Assembly: GCA_963921425.1 (NCBI GenBank)
Contig: OY992839.1
Span: 6,675,409-6,739,408 of the forward strand
Origin: Dryas octopetala
Lineage: Eukaryota > Streptophyta > Magnoliopsida > Rosales > Rosaceae
Direction of reading: 5' to 3'
Length of the DNA: 64,000 bases
A program made the translations under genes and the position numbers. This document shows positions 47,401 through 61,989 of this stretch, in pieces. The first letter of the stretch is position 1. The number at the start of each line of letters is the position of its first letter. Under the pieces are notes generated by a model, which ran no database searches, was not told the DNA's origin, and saw only the letters and a list, made by a program, of their open reading frames with translations.

Positions 47401-50400
47401 AGAAATAGAAATAACTTAAGTATCGGGAAAAATAGATGCCAGCACATGCATGAGTTGGTATTATAACACTTCCAAATTCCAGTCAATAATATATTTGGAG
47501 GCAGAAAGTCAGCTACTATAAAGATAGTAAAGCTCTGAATCTTACTTGTCCCTTGAGGATAGAAGTTAGCTTCAACTTTTGCCTCAGCAAAAGTAACTTG
47601 ATCCTTCTAAGTGTGACAGAATGCCGTAGCTCTGAGATTGTTACCCAAGCATTCCACAGATTTTTCTGGCACCCAAGAAAATACAAATTTAGATATAAGA
47701 CACTGTACACAAACTGTAACCATCCTGACCAGTTTAGCACCTAGCCTGAATTCAATTAATAATAATCAAGCCATGTTTATAGAATCTTAGGTTCAGCCAA
47801 GTTCAAACATGTACGAAAAAAGAAAGAATCAATACACCTATGACTCCATGAGACAAATACATTATCAAAATTTTATATTTATCATGACCTTGTTTGATAG
47901 ATATTGGCAAATGTTTTTTCACGTAAAACGAACATGTAGAATGAAAGTTATAATATTTCAAATTTTGAGAAAGTAGTTACTCTATTTAATACTTTGACAA
48001 TTATAATGGTATTAACAGAATTTTCAAATAAATGTACAGTCAACCCATAAAAATAGGCAAGCAAACCATTATGAGAGACCTAATCCAAAAGAGAAGAAAA
48101 TTATTGGACTTATTCTAATAAATCTTATGGACTAAGGATAGAGATCTAAGCATCCTAAATCAAACCAATTCAAAAATTGATCAGACTTTGTTGGTTTCGA
48201 CAACAAGTTAAGATAAAATAGAAACCCCTTCCCCCTGTTCTGCCTCTTCTAGGTGACGTATAGCTGGGGTTGGTAGACCCCATGATGCAATTAGTTAGTT
48301 TTCTCTGATTCGGGCCTTTGGACCTTTAAACAAAAAAAGATAAAAAAGGACAGATACTATTCTTATACATTTACTTCACTTTTTTCACCATAAATCATGC
48401 ATATGAAATCCTATCATCAATGACAAGGCTCTTCAAAACTTTAGCACTAATAAAAACAAATCTCCATATCTGCTTCTTCAGCAGATATAAATCATCATCA
48501 ATCACTTCCACAATGAATCTAGTTGTTAAAGAACAGCATCACCAACCTGAAGAAACTATAAATACATCCCCATAACCTTATGCTTCATTCATTCTACTGA
48601 GTCTGATCAATTCCACAATGATGTGAAAGGTTCTCTGGAAAGTAATAGTATTAAGTTATTAACAAGAAAGGGGTTCTGGACTGGAGTAACAATGCTTCAT
48701 CTAATTTTACATACCCAAGCCAAGAGGTGAGGCATATAATGCCATCCATAATGAATTATCAGATAAGTGCTTCCTTTTACTTCATCCAACAGGTTTGAAT
48801 GGTTGTTAGCCTTAGCCCACAAGAATTTTGTCAGTTTCATTGAATGAAAGAAGCACTAAGAAAATTAAGGATGAGTCAGCATATTTGTTAATGTGAAAAG
48901 TAAGTTTATGATATCTATCAATCTAGCGGAAATCACACTAATGAACCAATAAACGTGACAGTGTGCAATCTCTATTTCATTATGAAACTGAAAGAGCAAT
49001 CAAATCCTTTTAAACCAGAACATCTCACTATGAAGTCCTCCTTAACAAGAAGTCACCATTCTCCATTGCATACTAGGCGAAAGCCATCCATAGGTTTTAT
49101 CTCCATTCTAGAGCAATTGGTCAATTCAATAACCACCTTCAAGACTTCACGAATCACCTTCAGATTCTACTATCCTAATAATCCATTCTAGAAGTTCCCA
49201 ATGACACCCGCACAGCATTGTTATCTTTGTAAGGAAATACTAATGACAGTCACACATCTCATTTAGGATTTGATCTTCATCCTTGTATTTGTATCAAATA
49301 TCATGCAGCCTTCAGTATTTATATATTCAGTAAAAACCAAAAATTCCATATATAGAATCCAGAACCTCCCATACTTCACATTCGCCGCTCAGTAATGAAT
49401 TATATAATGTCATATTCAAACAGAACAAAGAAAATGCAGTACCCTTTAAGAAAAAACAAACTAAATTCTTCCTAAAAGACATTAGGCCAACAATGAGAAG
49501 ATCGCTTTTTCATTGTAACCGAGGCTAACAAAAGCTATGACTATACAAACACCAAACAAATTCATGGAGGAACAATGCTGATATGAAAACATAGAAAACA
49601 ATGCAATTGCTAGCACCACAACCGTACCTCTGCATTCAGTCTCTGCACCATGAAGGTAGCATCGGCTCTTGCATTTACAAACCGCCACTGCAGATAACGG
49701 TTATACAGAAGCCTGAGCATGTGTGCATCAACAATGCGATCCTCCCCCATCTTCCCCCTCCGAGTATCAACAGAGAAACTGAGAATTGAAGGTGTACTGC
49801 CGGTACTACTCAAGGGACCACCAACACTATTCCTCACACGAGAAGGACTTGGATACCCTCTTGATGGTGACAAAGACGAAGATGTCCAAAGCTTACCGGG
49901 TGAGGCAGGCCGAGTAGCTCCCCTAACAGGAGAAGCCATTGTTCTTGGAGATGATACTGAAACTGGGTTATCACCATTAAACTTCTTTGATTGAATGAAT
50001 TTACCTGGTGCCCCTGTTCTGGACCCAGGGCTTGTGGACATTGGTGAACCTGGATCCTGCAACCGTCGCAGCCGGCTATTCGTCTCCTGCCAAAACCGCG
50101 CCGAAACAACAATCCCACGAGGCCCGCCGGGGGCGGTTCGACCCTTGGCAACCCCATTAGCATCTTGAACACCTGAAGTGCTACCAGAGGAAACACTGTC
50201 TGTATCAGAGGCAGTGAGATCAGAAGGCACAGAAGACTCATTCGCTGAATTGGCATCTGGGTTTTGCTGAGCAGCCTTCAAAAGCTCAGCATTGCCCAAA
50301 TCCAAGCTCAATCTGCCATCAAAGGAAGCTCTTCTACTCTCATCGATCATAGATTGCTGCAATGCTCTAGCCACAACCCCAGATCCAAACCCATTGAGCT

Positions 50401-51145
50401 TCTTCCTATCCACACCACTACAGTCCAAGCTCCTCGACAGCGGGTTAGGACCCGAATTCGAATTCCCTTGTCGGGTCCTGGCCGGCCACCGGTGCTGATC
50501 ACCCGGCTTAGAATTCTCCACCTGATCTCCTCCTCCTCCTCTAAGAGGGGTCGACCTCCGCCGCTCCGGCGTGGCCTTCCTCGCAGAGCTCCCACTCGCC
50601 GCCGCCGCCGCTTTAGCCTTGCTAATCGGAAGCGAAAAGGCCTCGCCTTGAAACGAAACCGACAAGCTCCGAGTGGAAGTGACCAAAAGCCTAGTGGCAG
50701 CAGAGACCTCAGAACCAGCATTTCCTAGTCTAGCTTCAGAGAGAGTCGCAGAGGGCCGAGGCGTAATGGGCCGCCTCCGGTCCACCGATTGGGACCGTTT
50801 CGGACCCAGAGACGGTGCTGGGGTGGAGTTGGAGGTGGAATTGATGGACCTCGAAAGCAAAGGAGATGGGCATCTTCTAGAAGACCCAGAAGACGAGACA
50901 GTTGAAGTTGAGGTTGAGGTTGAAGAAGAAGGAGAAGGAGACATGTACTTGGACGAGACCTGTCTGCCTCTGGCTCTTCTTTGGACAAAGCCATTGTCTT
51001 TCTCCGAAGGTAGAAGAGGAGGTCTTGATGGGTTTTGAAGATGGGTTCGTGAGTGTGGTGATGGGTTTGCTGAGGAGGTTTTTGGGTTTCGTTGTGGCGG
51101 TGGTGGGTCGGTTGAAGCTGCTTCAGAAATGGCAGCCACCATCAT
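44451..51145 (-). CDS. QWRF motif-containing protein (DUF566, QWRF1/2-like)
   Basis: Plant-specific, microtubule-linked family (augmin AUG8-related). Minus-strand exons by phase and GT-AG borders: 51145-49628, 47665-47546, 45810-45694, 45591-45502, 44720-44613 and 44531-44451. This gives 677 residues. The first 480 are low-complexity, rich in Ser, Pro and Arg (SSSTSTSTSTVSSSGSS, RRPITPRPSATLSEARLG), and basic, as in microtubule-binding family members. QWRF itself is at 486-489 in YNRYLQWRFVNARADATF. The conserved C-terminal half follows: NLWNAWVTISELRHSV, NLEEWALMDRDHSS, LRLPVVGKA, EEMNSLVSELVKVTATERAVLEQ, ending SLTTRV. All exons are phase 0. Introns 1 and 2 are long (about 1.9 and 1.7 kb) and AT-rich. 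No defects. QWRF1/SCO3 versus QWRF2 cannot be decided here. Confidence 0.93.
46107..46128. repeat. (AC)n microsatellite in intron 2 of the QWRF gene
   Basis: Eleven AC units, lying within the intron between exons 2 and 3. Confidence 0.9.
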
Positions 51146-51370
51146 AGGAAGGACAGTTGGAATCGAGTGCTCCTCACATTGCCTCTCTAAGATTGAATTT
51201 TTTTTGTTTTTTCTGTTTGCTTTCTGCTACTCACTGACAAACCCCACAGCTCTTGTCCATGGAACCAAAACTCAGCAATGCAGATTTAACAAATTGTGAG
51301 ATGGGTATGTGGGCGATTCAGCATTTTGGGGAGCTCAGAGCCTGAGAAAGCAGTGCTTGGGCTTGTGGGT

Positions 51371-51373
<3 letters not shown>

Positions 51374-51416
<43 letters not shown>
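51374..51416 (-). repeat. (GA)n microsatellite upstream of the QWRF gene
   Basis: About 21 GA units, i.e. TC on the coding strand, 230 bp before the start codon. TC tracts in plant leaders and core promoters are common and can bind BPC proteins; a role here is inference. Confidence 0.85.
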
Positions 51417-51419
<3 letters not shown>

Positions 51420-51539
51420 TTGTGGGGGGTGAGGCGAGATTTGGGAGTGTATGGAGTATGAGGAGTGAGTGTCGTCGACTGTGGGCTTTTTCCGGGTTTG
51501 GGATTTTTTTTCCTGAAAATTCTTTAGAGGGACGTTAAC

Positions 51540-54500
51540 GTTATGTTTATGTTGATTGTCGGTTTAATTACGTTTTAGACTTTTAGTTTGGACTTTTAAT
51601 TAATTAATTAATTACTACACTTTTTCCACATGTGACTTTCTCACGTATAATTTATGGATATATAGTTTATTCAGTCCGGGAAAAAAAAAAGAAGAGAAAG
51701 TGATAGATGCTAACAAATGAATAAATGATGTTGTATGGAAGAAGAAAAAAAAAAAAAAAAGACACTTCTTGACCACAAATCCTCCCCTAACATGTTCCTA
51801 TAGAATTAGAAGAAGAAAAACTTTTATACTACATTACGGTGTCAAGTTGATATAATATGATTATCAACTAAAAGAATGTCATTTGTTAAAAAAATTGATA
51901 AATATAATGAGTACAATACAATGTCGTGTGAGTTTATTGTGAGAGTAAAAATAAGAAGACCATCTTACAATGTTGCGTGAGTTTATGAGTATAACTATTG
52001 TATATATATTTGTAATAAAAGAAAGTAGAATAGATAGATTAATTATTTATTTATTAAAAAAAAAGATAGATTAATTGTTTATATGAAGAGGCTAACTTAC
52101 TTTAACTTGATTAGATGATGTGATACATAAGTTATGTTCACTTCATCCTATTGCCTTTTGGACTAACTCATCCTATGGAGGCTTTCTCATTATTATTTAT
52201 AAAATTGTGAGACTCTCACATTATAAATTCCATATTTTTTTTTCTAGATGTGAGGCATGTATAGAATGACCCACTCACATACATGATGCATATGGGTTTA
52301 AAAGATTTCCAATCTTCTTCCACAATTACTTTGGCAACTGCAAGACCTTTCCCTTTTGGTATAAACCAATACTATTGTGTTCTACTGTATAATTAGTATG
52401 CATGATGGATAAATAGCATTTGTGGGGAGCAAGTTGTTATAATTGTCAATTAATAACAATATAATGAGAACTACAGCACCAAAAAGAAAAAGGAGGTTAA
52501 TATTCGTTATAAAAATAATGTATAATGATTGTATAACTAAGCTGCACAATTTTTTTGATGAGGAAAGATATGAATGAGCTAACCTCCATGAAGACAGCAT
52601 TCAAGCAAAGAAGTGGTTGATACACATCAATTAATGATGCAATAGGCTTAAACAAAATTAAATGATGATCACATTGCATTGTGTAATTTTTGCAAGGTAA
52701 GCTATATATAATATATAAATGATGACCAATAAAAAAAAGCTGCATATAGTATATATAAACCATTTTAATATTGGTCTGCATATAAAAGATGGCACATCTT
52801 TTTCAGTCTCTATCAGTTTTTAGTTATGCCTTTGCTTTCAACACATTTCCTCTTCTTTTAAACCCTGCAACTTTTTATGTGGTTCATGCCAGCCCAATTC
52901 ACCACCACAGAATTTAAGTCTCAGTCTTCTAGCATGTACTTGCATGGTCCAAATGAAATTACCTAACAATCTGTGGGCAAATTATCCCAAGTACTTAACT
53001 TCCCAATTTTCATTTCCAAAAACAATGAACAAAATGTGAGAGCCAATGCGATCAACTTCCTTTTGTTTTCAGCAATTTTCATTTTCAATTCCATCCCAAT
53101 TTATTTTTAATTTCCTCTTTCCAACATTTCATTATAATTATGAAATTCCAGTTTTCTTTACTTATTCAACGGAAGGAGGGCAAGAATCGAACTTTTGTCG
53201 TGAGTGTAGTGGTAAGGGCTATTATCATTTGGCGAGAATCAAACTTTTGCCATAGGTGTAGAATAAATGTTTTTCTCATTAGAGTTATAAGTCCCCGCAA
53301 AATCTAGCTTAGTTCGACTGCATATAACTATCTGCAGAAGCAAAATTATTTAGATAGACCAAGCAACTTTGGTCATGAGGTTATGTACTTATGTAAAGGA
53401 GTTGGTATGCAAATAAACTATACTCTAAAAGCCTTTGGTATGTCAAAGTGCTTTTGTCAAGAAGTTACATGTGGTTTTGTAGTTCATAAATTTCATTTCT
53501 GTGTCATATTATATTTGAAAATGCAGGACATATCACATATGTAATGAACTAATGTTTACTCTTTGATTCCATGAAGCCCACCTAATCAAAACAAATTAAT
53601 ATATACCATCCGTGATCCGACCAAATACAAATCTTACTGACCCTGTAAAATTATAAAAGGGAAAAAGGAAGATAAATTAATGGAAGAGGAAATGAACCCT
53701 GCACCAGCTCAGCAACCAAAAGTACATACTGAACCCCAATCCCTTCTGCCTAATTTGCCTTTAATATGATAGACTAATACTACCTAATTAAGAAGCCATA
53801 ACCCATGTGGTGCTTGTGGTGTAGTACAACCAAGTATATAGAGATTGAATTATCAAATATCTTCTCAAGCCAACTTGTTAATTCAAAAGCAATAACAGTA
53901 AGCATGAAACTCTCTTCCACTGTCCCACATCAGGTGAGATTTATGTCACCTAAATTCATTTATATGCATTCATATTTAGTATGAAACTCACACATCAGGT
54001 GAGAATAATTTATCACACAAACAAACCACTATCAAGGCCTTGGTCATGCACCATGTTTGTTTAACCATGTTAACTAAAAAAAATAGACACCGACTGCAGG
54101 AGCTAGTAATCTTAACACTGAACCACTTAATATTTTCACCGCTTAATGTTAAAAAATCAGTGTGCATCAAAACTTAAGCTTTTATAGCTTAGTGATTGTC
54201 TAACATGGTATCATAGCCTTATTTGCAAGAGGTCTTGAATTCAAAACCTTTAATCCGCATTCCCACATATTTATTGGGTGGTAAAGTGTAGGATAAAATT
54301 GTGCCTATATGTTTGTTTCCCTCCATCTGTCTGACACTTCACGGGGTGAAGTTGCACGTGAATGAGGGTGTAAGTTTGATATACATTGTTGGTCTATTTT
54401 TTAACAATTTAAACTTTTGGGACTAATAGTGGTTTTTACACTTAAAAAGAGTGAAAGTTTAAGAGGGGAATCTGGCCAACCGGCAACCATAAATCAATGA

Positions 54501-55348
54501 TGCACCAATTAATTTAGTTTTTCTTGTTCAAGCAAAGATGAGAACATTAGGATTAACATCAATTGGTTCAGCTATGGCTACTATATTCTGAAATGATTAT
54601 AGCTATGGATTTCTTTTGTAGCCATGTGACTTAAGGTACACTTCATTGAATAATTAGTTTAAAAGTAACACACCCACTAAGTGATGTTTGTTTAACAGGG
54701 TATTAGTTAGTTTGCTTCGAAAGTGATTATAAACTAGAAGAATGATTTTGTCTGCACCCCATAGCTTTCCAACCTTGCTTCTCCTTTCCACTCCAACCCC
54801 ACAAATAAAAGGAATGTGACCATTTCTTCACCAAAGCAAAAAAAATGTGACTGTTTTGTGCTTAAGGTAGTGTAATTGAGTGGCCAAAAAAAAAAAAAAA
54901 GAGGTAGTGTAATTGGGTTGGAAATTATGCATACTCTAAAATGTGCATTATATATATCCAATTTTGGTTGCATTTTCTACATTTTCTTAGAATCTAATAT
55001 TTAAAAAGATAACAAATAATTTGAGAACAGAGAAAAGAAAAGATCACTCATAATTCAAAAAAGCCCCTTTTAAATACAACCAATTCTTTTAAATGCCATG
55101 CTCCCACTACTATTTTGTGACACTTTTCTAAGCTGTCATGATGGTTGGCAGCAATCCTTTGCCACAATCATTCATTTACTGCATTCAAACCTTCTATTTG
55201 TTCCAGCAGTTGTACTTATCAGTAGTCAAATAGACTAGTTTTATAGGCACATAATAAACTAATTACGTGATATTGAGTAGTTTTATGACTTCCAGAAATG
55301 TACCTGAATGATAAAGAGAAAGAATAGATTCATGTTAGGAAAGGCACC

Positions 55349-55350
<2 letters not shown>
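51540..55350. other. Intergenic, AT-rich; no gene seen
   Basis: Open frames are short and unlike known proteins. Contains A-tracts and the tRNA-like repeat at 54170-54420. Confidence 0.45.
54170..54425 (+). repeat. SINE-like repeat with tRNA-like start
   Basis: Starts with an A-box-like TAGCTTAGTGAT, then AACATGGTATCATAGCC and a B-box-like GGTCTTGAATTC. It ends near AATTTAAACTTTTGGGAC. The layout is that of a tRNA-derived dispersed repeat. Terminal duplications were not found. Confidence 0.4.

Positions 55351-55410
<60 letters not shown>
55351..55410. repeat. (GA)n microsatellite, 30 units
   Basis: Uninterrupted GA over 60 bp, the longest simple repeat in the window. Confidence 0.95.
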
Positions 55411-55412
<2 letters not shown>

Positions 55413-55671
55413 CTAACTTTGAGAAGAAGAAATTTTGATCAATCAGGTTGGTGAAGTAGATTATTGCAGGCACTCATGGTTAGTTTGGGCTTTCATTATC
55501 TTTCAGGTGGTCTTCTCTATCAATGAAGATGTAACCTCAATTGTAGCATACACCAGTAGTTTAATTTGTTAGTTGCACCATATATAATAATTTATATTGA
55601 TATGCCTGGACTGTCATCAGTAGCCTTTCAAGAGTTGCCATATAAAATGCGATGGTGATACAAGGATCAGA

Positions 55672-55750
55672 GGGAGTGTTATAGTGGCTCTAGTGGCAGA
55701 GCACTTACCTCCACATGAATGGCAAGATTTTGATTCTCATCTTTTTATTC
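55672..55750 (+). repeat. tRNA-like fragment
   Basis: TGGCTCTAGTGGCAGAGCACTT followed about 40 bases on by TTTTGATTCTC resembles worn A and B boxes. It does not fold as a complete tRNA. Confidence 0.3.
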
Positions 55751-55779
55751 CTCAGATCCTAAGTGTCCTTTGAACCCAG

Positions 55780-56490
55780 AAAGAAAAAACTGTTCTTAAG
55801 AATAAAACAAGAAACTCTCACGAAACACAGCCTTAGGGTTACACAAATTCTTCAAAGTTTTGTAATTTAACCAAAGAGTGTAACCAAAAACAGAGTGACA
55901 ACCTTCATTTCTTAGGCTTCCAAGAATAGTGTGAAATTCAAGTTCCCTTGCTCCTTAATATGGAGCCCACATAGAATAGCGATAAATGATGGGGGGGGGG
56001 GGGTCTGGGTTGGGGGGAGCAGTAAAGTTTAGTGAACAAAGTTGGCAGAACATTTAATCTTAACTTTAGGTTGGTTTGTCAATTTTTTGGATTGATGGCA
56101 AGTACTAATAAATGGAATTGCATCTTCTGCATGCAGGAATGAATACAAAGATAGCTAACTACATGTTGGCAAATATGTTAAAACAAGCTGGATCCTTTTC
56201 AGTTCAGGAAATGAAAATCTTATGGGACCAATTGATTGCTGAGATTGGAAACAGTCAGTTATATATATGCCATACAATCTGGAAAAGCCAAGAGCAAAAC
56301 AAACAGCCACAACAAAGAGAACATAAATTAACTTTAAATCATTAATTCCACAATATTCTTAATCCAACAATCAATTCAAGTTCAAAAGTTGATCAACTAA
56401 AACATCTTAGAGTTCATAAAAGCTCAAAACCGCAACTCTGACCAAACTTGGGCCAAAACATTGAGTCCAGGGGCATTGAAGTTCAAGCTC
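55780..56490. other. Intergenic and 3' flank of the S29 gene
   Basis: Contains a run of G at 55991-56003. No gene is supported. Confidence 0.4.
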
Positions 56491-57726
<1,236 letters not shown>

Positions 57727-59414
57727 ATGGCAAGCCAAGCTGGGTCTTGCTCTTCTGCTCAGGTGATCTCACTATCTACGCTTGGTTGAAGCCGAAAGCA
57801 TGATTCTTTTGAAAACTTATGACTTAGGGTTTGTTGATTACTTGGTTAATTGTATCAGGAAAACCCAATTGTAGAAGACGAAGAAGAGTTGTTGTATGGA
57901 GCAGAATCGGGTTGGGTGGAGGCCCGGACATGGTGCGATCACCTGCCTTCTCTATCCTCTGATCTCTCTCACATTCCAACCCCTGATACTCCCTGCAACA
58001 GGTTAGATTTTGCTTGATTTCCTTGGGAGTAATTGATTGTTTGGTTGCTGGGAAAAAAAGATACAGAAAAGAAAGGGAGCATGGTAGTTTTTATTTTCCC
58101 AAATACTTGATTTTAAGTGTTGACCCAGTTCTCAAAATCAGCCTTGGATCAGTACTCACTACTCAGTAGCAATGGATCACTTATTGGTCTACCTTAATGG
58201 GTACCACTAGAAAAAGAGTTTGATAAAGGCTAGTTTTTCATAGAAGTCACAACCCATGTTCTAATTTTTCATGCCTCCTCTTCTTTGTCTCTTACAATTA
58301 TTCCCCTCTGTACTCATAAAGTCACATCCTCTATGATTTTGTATTAACTATTAAGCGTTTCCTTTCCAATTCCTTTGTTATTTGTCAAATATTTGAATGA
58401 AGTAAAAGTTGAGGTTCCTTACATGACTGCTACCAATGCTAATAAGATTTTCCCTATTCTTGTTCATGCAAAAGTAGGTTCTGCTGTTTAAGTACCATAG
58501 AAAACGACTCTGCTGTTTAAATACTTTAAGAAAAGAGTTGAGGTGCTGTTAAAAGCATGCTGATCTATGAAAAGCTATGAGGGAGCCTCATTCTACAGCA
58601 TAAGGTTCTTCTAGTTTAATTTGTAAATATGCAAGTTAAGTAAACTTCAATTTATCTTGATGGAGCCAAGTCCATATCACTATTTTAATGAACTTGTAGG
58701 CTTGTAGCACACTTAGGCCTTTTAAGGTCATTGCTTAGTTGTAACAGAAAATGAAAACAAACTCGGCCAATTTTCAGAGTATCTTTTCTTTTCTTGTCAA
58801 TTTGGTGTCTAGGTGACCTTTGGTTTTACATATGATGTGGTAGCTGTATATCATAGCTGTATATTCCTACTGCCATCAGTTATTAGAAGATTTCTTTGTT
58901 TCTCTATTTGAATAAAATCTTCAAATTTAAAGCTTGCTTCTTTTGATTCTCTACCCTTTTTGCGCTGATCAATCTGAGTGCCTGAGACTTGAATCATACC
59001 TTACATTCTAATATGGAGAACAATTTTCATTTACTAGATGCCAGCACCCAAAAGAGAACTGGTTATGTTTGTGCTGCAAGCACGTCCTCTGCAGCCGTTT
59101 TGTGAACAAGCACATGCTTCAGCATTATCAGCAGACTAATCATTGTCTTGCTCTCAGCTACAGGTACAATTACGTATGCTTTCTACAAATTTTTGCATCC
59201 TCATCCTCAAATCTTCTTTTTGCCCTACTTTTCTAGAGTGATTTATTACAAATTCATCTTCTGACTTGACATTTCAAACAGTGATCTATCAGTTTGGTGT
59301 TTCTCCTGTGATGTATATTTGGATGCTCAAGTGATCCCCCAATTGCGTCCTGTCTATGAAACTGCCTACATACTGAAATTTGGTGAGGCCCCACCATTCC
59401 GTACGGTTCCATAG
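57727..59414 (+). CDS. Small UBP-type zinc-finger protein
   Basis: Single-domain zf-UBP protein, as in the tail of HDAC6 and in ubiquitin hydrolases, where the domain binds the free C-terminal glycine of ubiquitin. Exons 57727-57762, 57859-58001, 59038-59163 and 59282-59414 give 145 residues. An acidic N-terminus (VEDEEELL) precedes the finger. Candidate zinc ligands are C38, H40, C58, C61, C70, C73, C78, H85, H89, H95, C108 and C111 (TWCDHL, NWLCLCC, FVNKHMLQHYQQTNH, VWCFSC). The end is PQLRPVYETAYILKFGEAPPF. All introns are GT-AG and in phase. No catalytic domain is attached. Two damaged tandem copies follow downstream. Confidence 0.9.
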
Positions 59415-60400
59415 CCAACATGGGAAATGAGCAAATTGAGAGTTACATCCGGATGTCAAATGAATCACAGTACTCTTCTTGGAGTTTTTCTTATCAGATG
59501 AGGTGTTTTAAAGAGATGTTCATATCATTGTTACATTACAAGGTAGCATATTTGATCCAACTTCGCTTTTCTTAGTTTCAAAAACTCCAACTGGATTAAA
59601 CGCCTTTCTTGATTTGAACTCTCTTGTGGGGGCACAAAGAAACACAAAGTTTATACAAATGTCATCATCCAAGTGACAAAATAGTAAAGAAAATGGCTCG
59701 TTTGGACAACCACCGTGGTTTGTATTGATATAATCCCTTCAACTAATAGGAGTTATACAGTGTTTGTATATTGTTCACTTAACATGAAGTACAACTGCAA
59801 ATGAAAGGGTTTATACTTTGCTATTAATTTTATCTTTTTTTTTTTTTGCCAAGAGCTATTAATTTTATCTTTAACTCGTACAATTTCTTATATGAAAGTT
59901 GATCACAACCAAATAATGTGTACAATAATACCAGCACGAAATGGTCCCAAAATAAGCATGACCATTTAATATTGTCCTTTTCCTACTAAAAAAAGCTTAT
60001 TCCACAAGAAAATTCAATTCTTCAAACAAAACAGTCACAGCATCATAAAAAAAGGATAAATAATTTTAGATATGTTTCAAATCCTTAAAAACCGAAAAAA
60101 AACTGCATGCCTCGACCGTTTAATGCATGAGACGAACACACGGGCACGAGATGGGCTCATGTGTCATGACAGACATAAAACATGAACGAGCCAAACCTGA
60201 ATCTGTTTGACACCCCTAAAGATTCATTAGGACCGAAGTAATTTTCTTTTAAAAAAGAAAGACAAATGAGAGAACATCGAAGTCAAACGGACAGCTCAGC
60301 CTCCAGGTACTTCTTCTTTTTTGGTCAATGCCTTGAGGTATATATCCAAGTCGCAATCCTTGTAACTTGTTTCATAGTCAACCACAACTCCTCAACCTCA
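59415..60400. other. 3' flank of the UBP gene; no gene seen
   Basis: The stretch 59580-59950 resembles 63230-63600, showing that the local duplication includes downstream sequence. Confidence 0.5.
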
Positions 60401-60617
60401 ATGGCAATCAGAGCTGACTCTTCCTCTCTTAAGGTAATGTGTCTGGCTGCACTTAGTTGTTGTAGAATTTAATGTTTGATGCTAAAAAACGTAGTTTGTC
60501 TTCCAAAGCTTATGACTAAAGCACTTGTTTGTTGAAATTTCAGACATGGTGCGATCACCTGGCTTTCCTTTCCTCTGATATCACTGGCATTCCCAGCTCT
60601 CATACTCCCTACAAGAG
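60401..60617 (+). pseudogene. UBP zinc-finger gene, truncated tandem copy B
   Basis: Two exon-like pieces, 60401-60433 (MAIRADSSSLK) and 60544-60617 (TWCDHLAFLSSDITGIPSSH), match exons 1-2 of the intact gene. The acidic segment is missing and the ligand Cys of TPCNR is Tyr (TPYKR). Intron-like sequence matching the parent's second intron runs on to about 61,110, but no exon 3 or 4 follows. Confidence 0.8.
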
Positions 60618-60965
60618 GTTCATCTTCCCTTTTTTTTCTTCTTCCAATTAACTTGTATCAGCCTCTGAATTTTATTGTTCTTCTTTGTCAAGCCATGAGT
60701 AAAGTTCCACTAAACCATGACCATCTAATGATTTTTCTGGCTTTATTTGGGAGTCAGTGAGTGATTGTTTGTTATCTTGGAAAATAAAGATACAGAAAAG
60801 AAATGGACTGGTGGTACTTTTTTTTCTATCAGAGTTCCGAGCAAACAAACAATCTTGCTGCCATTTCCCTCTTTACCCGTAAAGCCGCATCCTCTATCAT
60901 TGTCTATTTTTTTCTTCTAATATCTATTTGTTTTCTCAAGCATATGAATAATAAAGTTACATCAC

Positions 60966-61050
60966 TGGTGGATCCACACTAGGGCAAAAGGGGTCAATTG
61001 ATCCCATAATTTAAGTTTATTCCCCTTGATCTTATATACTTGCCCCCCTT
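60966..61050. repeat. Possible inserted repeat in copy B
   Basis: GGTGGATCCACACTAGGGC to CTTGCCCCCCTTGC has no counterpart at the matching place of the intact gene's intron. The words resemble ends of plant hAT-type remnants. Weak. Confidence 0.25.
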
Positions 61051-61335
61051 GCAAGCATGCCGATCTATGAAAGTCTTCGAGGAGTAGAGATCCTCATTCT
61101 ACAGCATGTGGTAGAACCAACTTTTATCCCAATATTTATTCAAAAACGAACATGAGACGCAAAAGCTTTGAAATGCAAACCTTGTAACGTTGTTCACAGT
61201 CAGAGACAGGCACACTCATTCCCCTCAAGGTATACTATCTACGCTTAGTTGTTGTAGACTAAAGTTAATGTTTGAAGCTACAAACATGATTCTTTTCAAA
61301 GCTTATACCCAAGGGTTTGTTTGTTGAAGGTCAAG

Positions 61336-61946
61336 AGATGCTGTGATCACCTGGCTTTCGTGTCCCCTGATCTCACTGACATCCCCAACCGTCATACTCC
61401 ATGCAAGAGGTTCCTTTTTTCTCAAAGTGTTATCAGCCTCTGAATTATTATTGTGGTTTTGCTTTTTTTGGGAATAAGTGATTGTTTGGTACCTTCAAAG
61501 TTTTTCTCATTGAATAAAATCATCAGATTGTTAAAGTAAAAAGATTTACAGCTTGCTTCTTGTGATTCTTTACCATTTTAGTCTTGAATCATACCTTGCA
61601 TTTCTAATATGTGGAACACTTTTCAGCCCCAATGAGAATTGGTTTTGTTTGTGCTGTGGTCCTCTGCAGTCGTTATGTGAACAAGCACATGCTTTAGCAT
61701 TACCAGCAGACAAATCATTGTCTTGCTGTGAGCTGCAGGTACAGTTTCGCCAATGCTTTCTACAAATTGCAGCCTCAAATCCTCCATTTTCTTCAGTTAT
61801 CCAGAGTGGTTTATTACAAATATATCTTCTGGTTTTTGTTTCCCTTTTGAAACAGTGATATGTCTGTTTGGTGTTACTCCTGGAATTCATTTAGATGCTT
61901 TTGCGATCCCATTGCAGCCTTTTCTTGAAGCACTATGGAACATTTC
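61336..61946 (+). pseudogene. UBP zinc-finger gene, decayed tandem copy C
   Basis: Matches exons 2-4 of the intact gene: about 61336-61409 (CCDHLAFVSPDLTDIPNRH), 61627-61738 (NENWFCLCC) and 61856-61946 (VWCYS). Against the intact copy a 5-base deletion falls after the NWFCLCC codons. A TAG interrupts the VNKHML segment, and exon 4 is shifted. No start region was recognised. A clear pseudogene. Confidence 0.82.
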
Positions 61947-61989
61947 AGCACTGACAGTGAGGAATGCTTTTATTTCTTAGTTTCATCTC

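Noticed and set aside
49719-51038. Several long plus-strand open frames over the QWRF gene
   Set aside because: They are shadows of the GC-rich, serine/arginine-rich first exon of the minus-strand gene; no family resemblance.
53160-53260. GAATC(G/A)AACTTTTG repeated twice, possible SINE end
   Set aside because: Too short and worn to support a repeat call.
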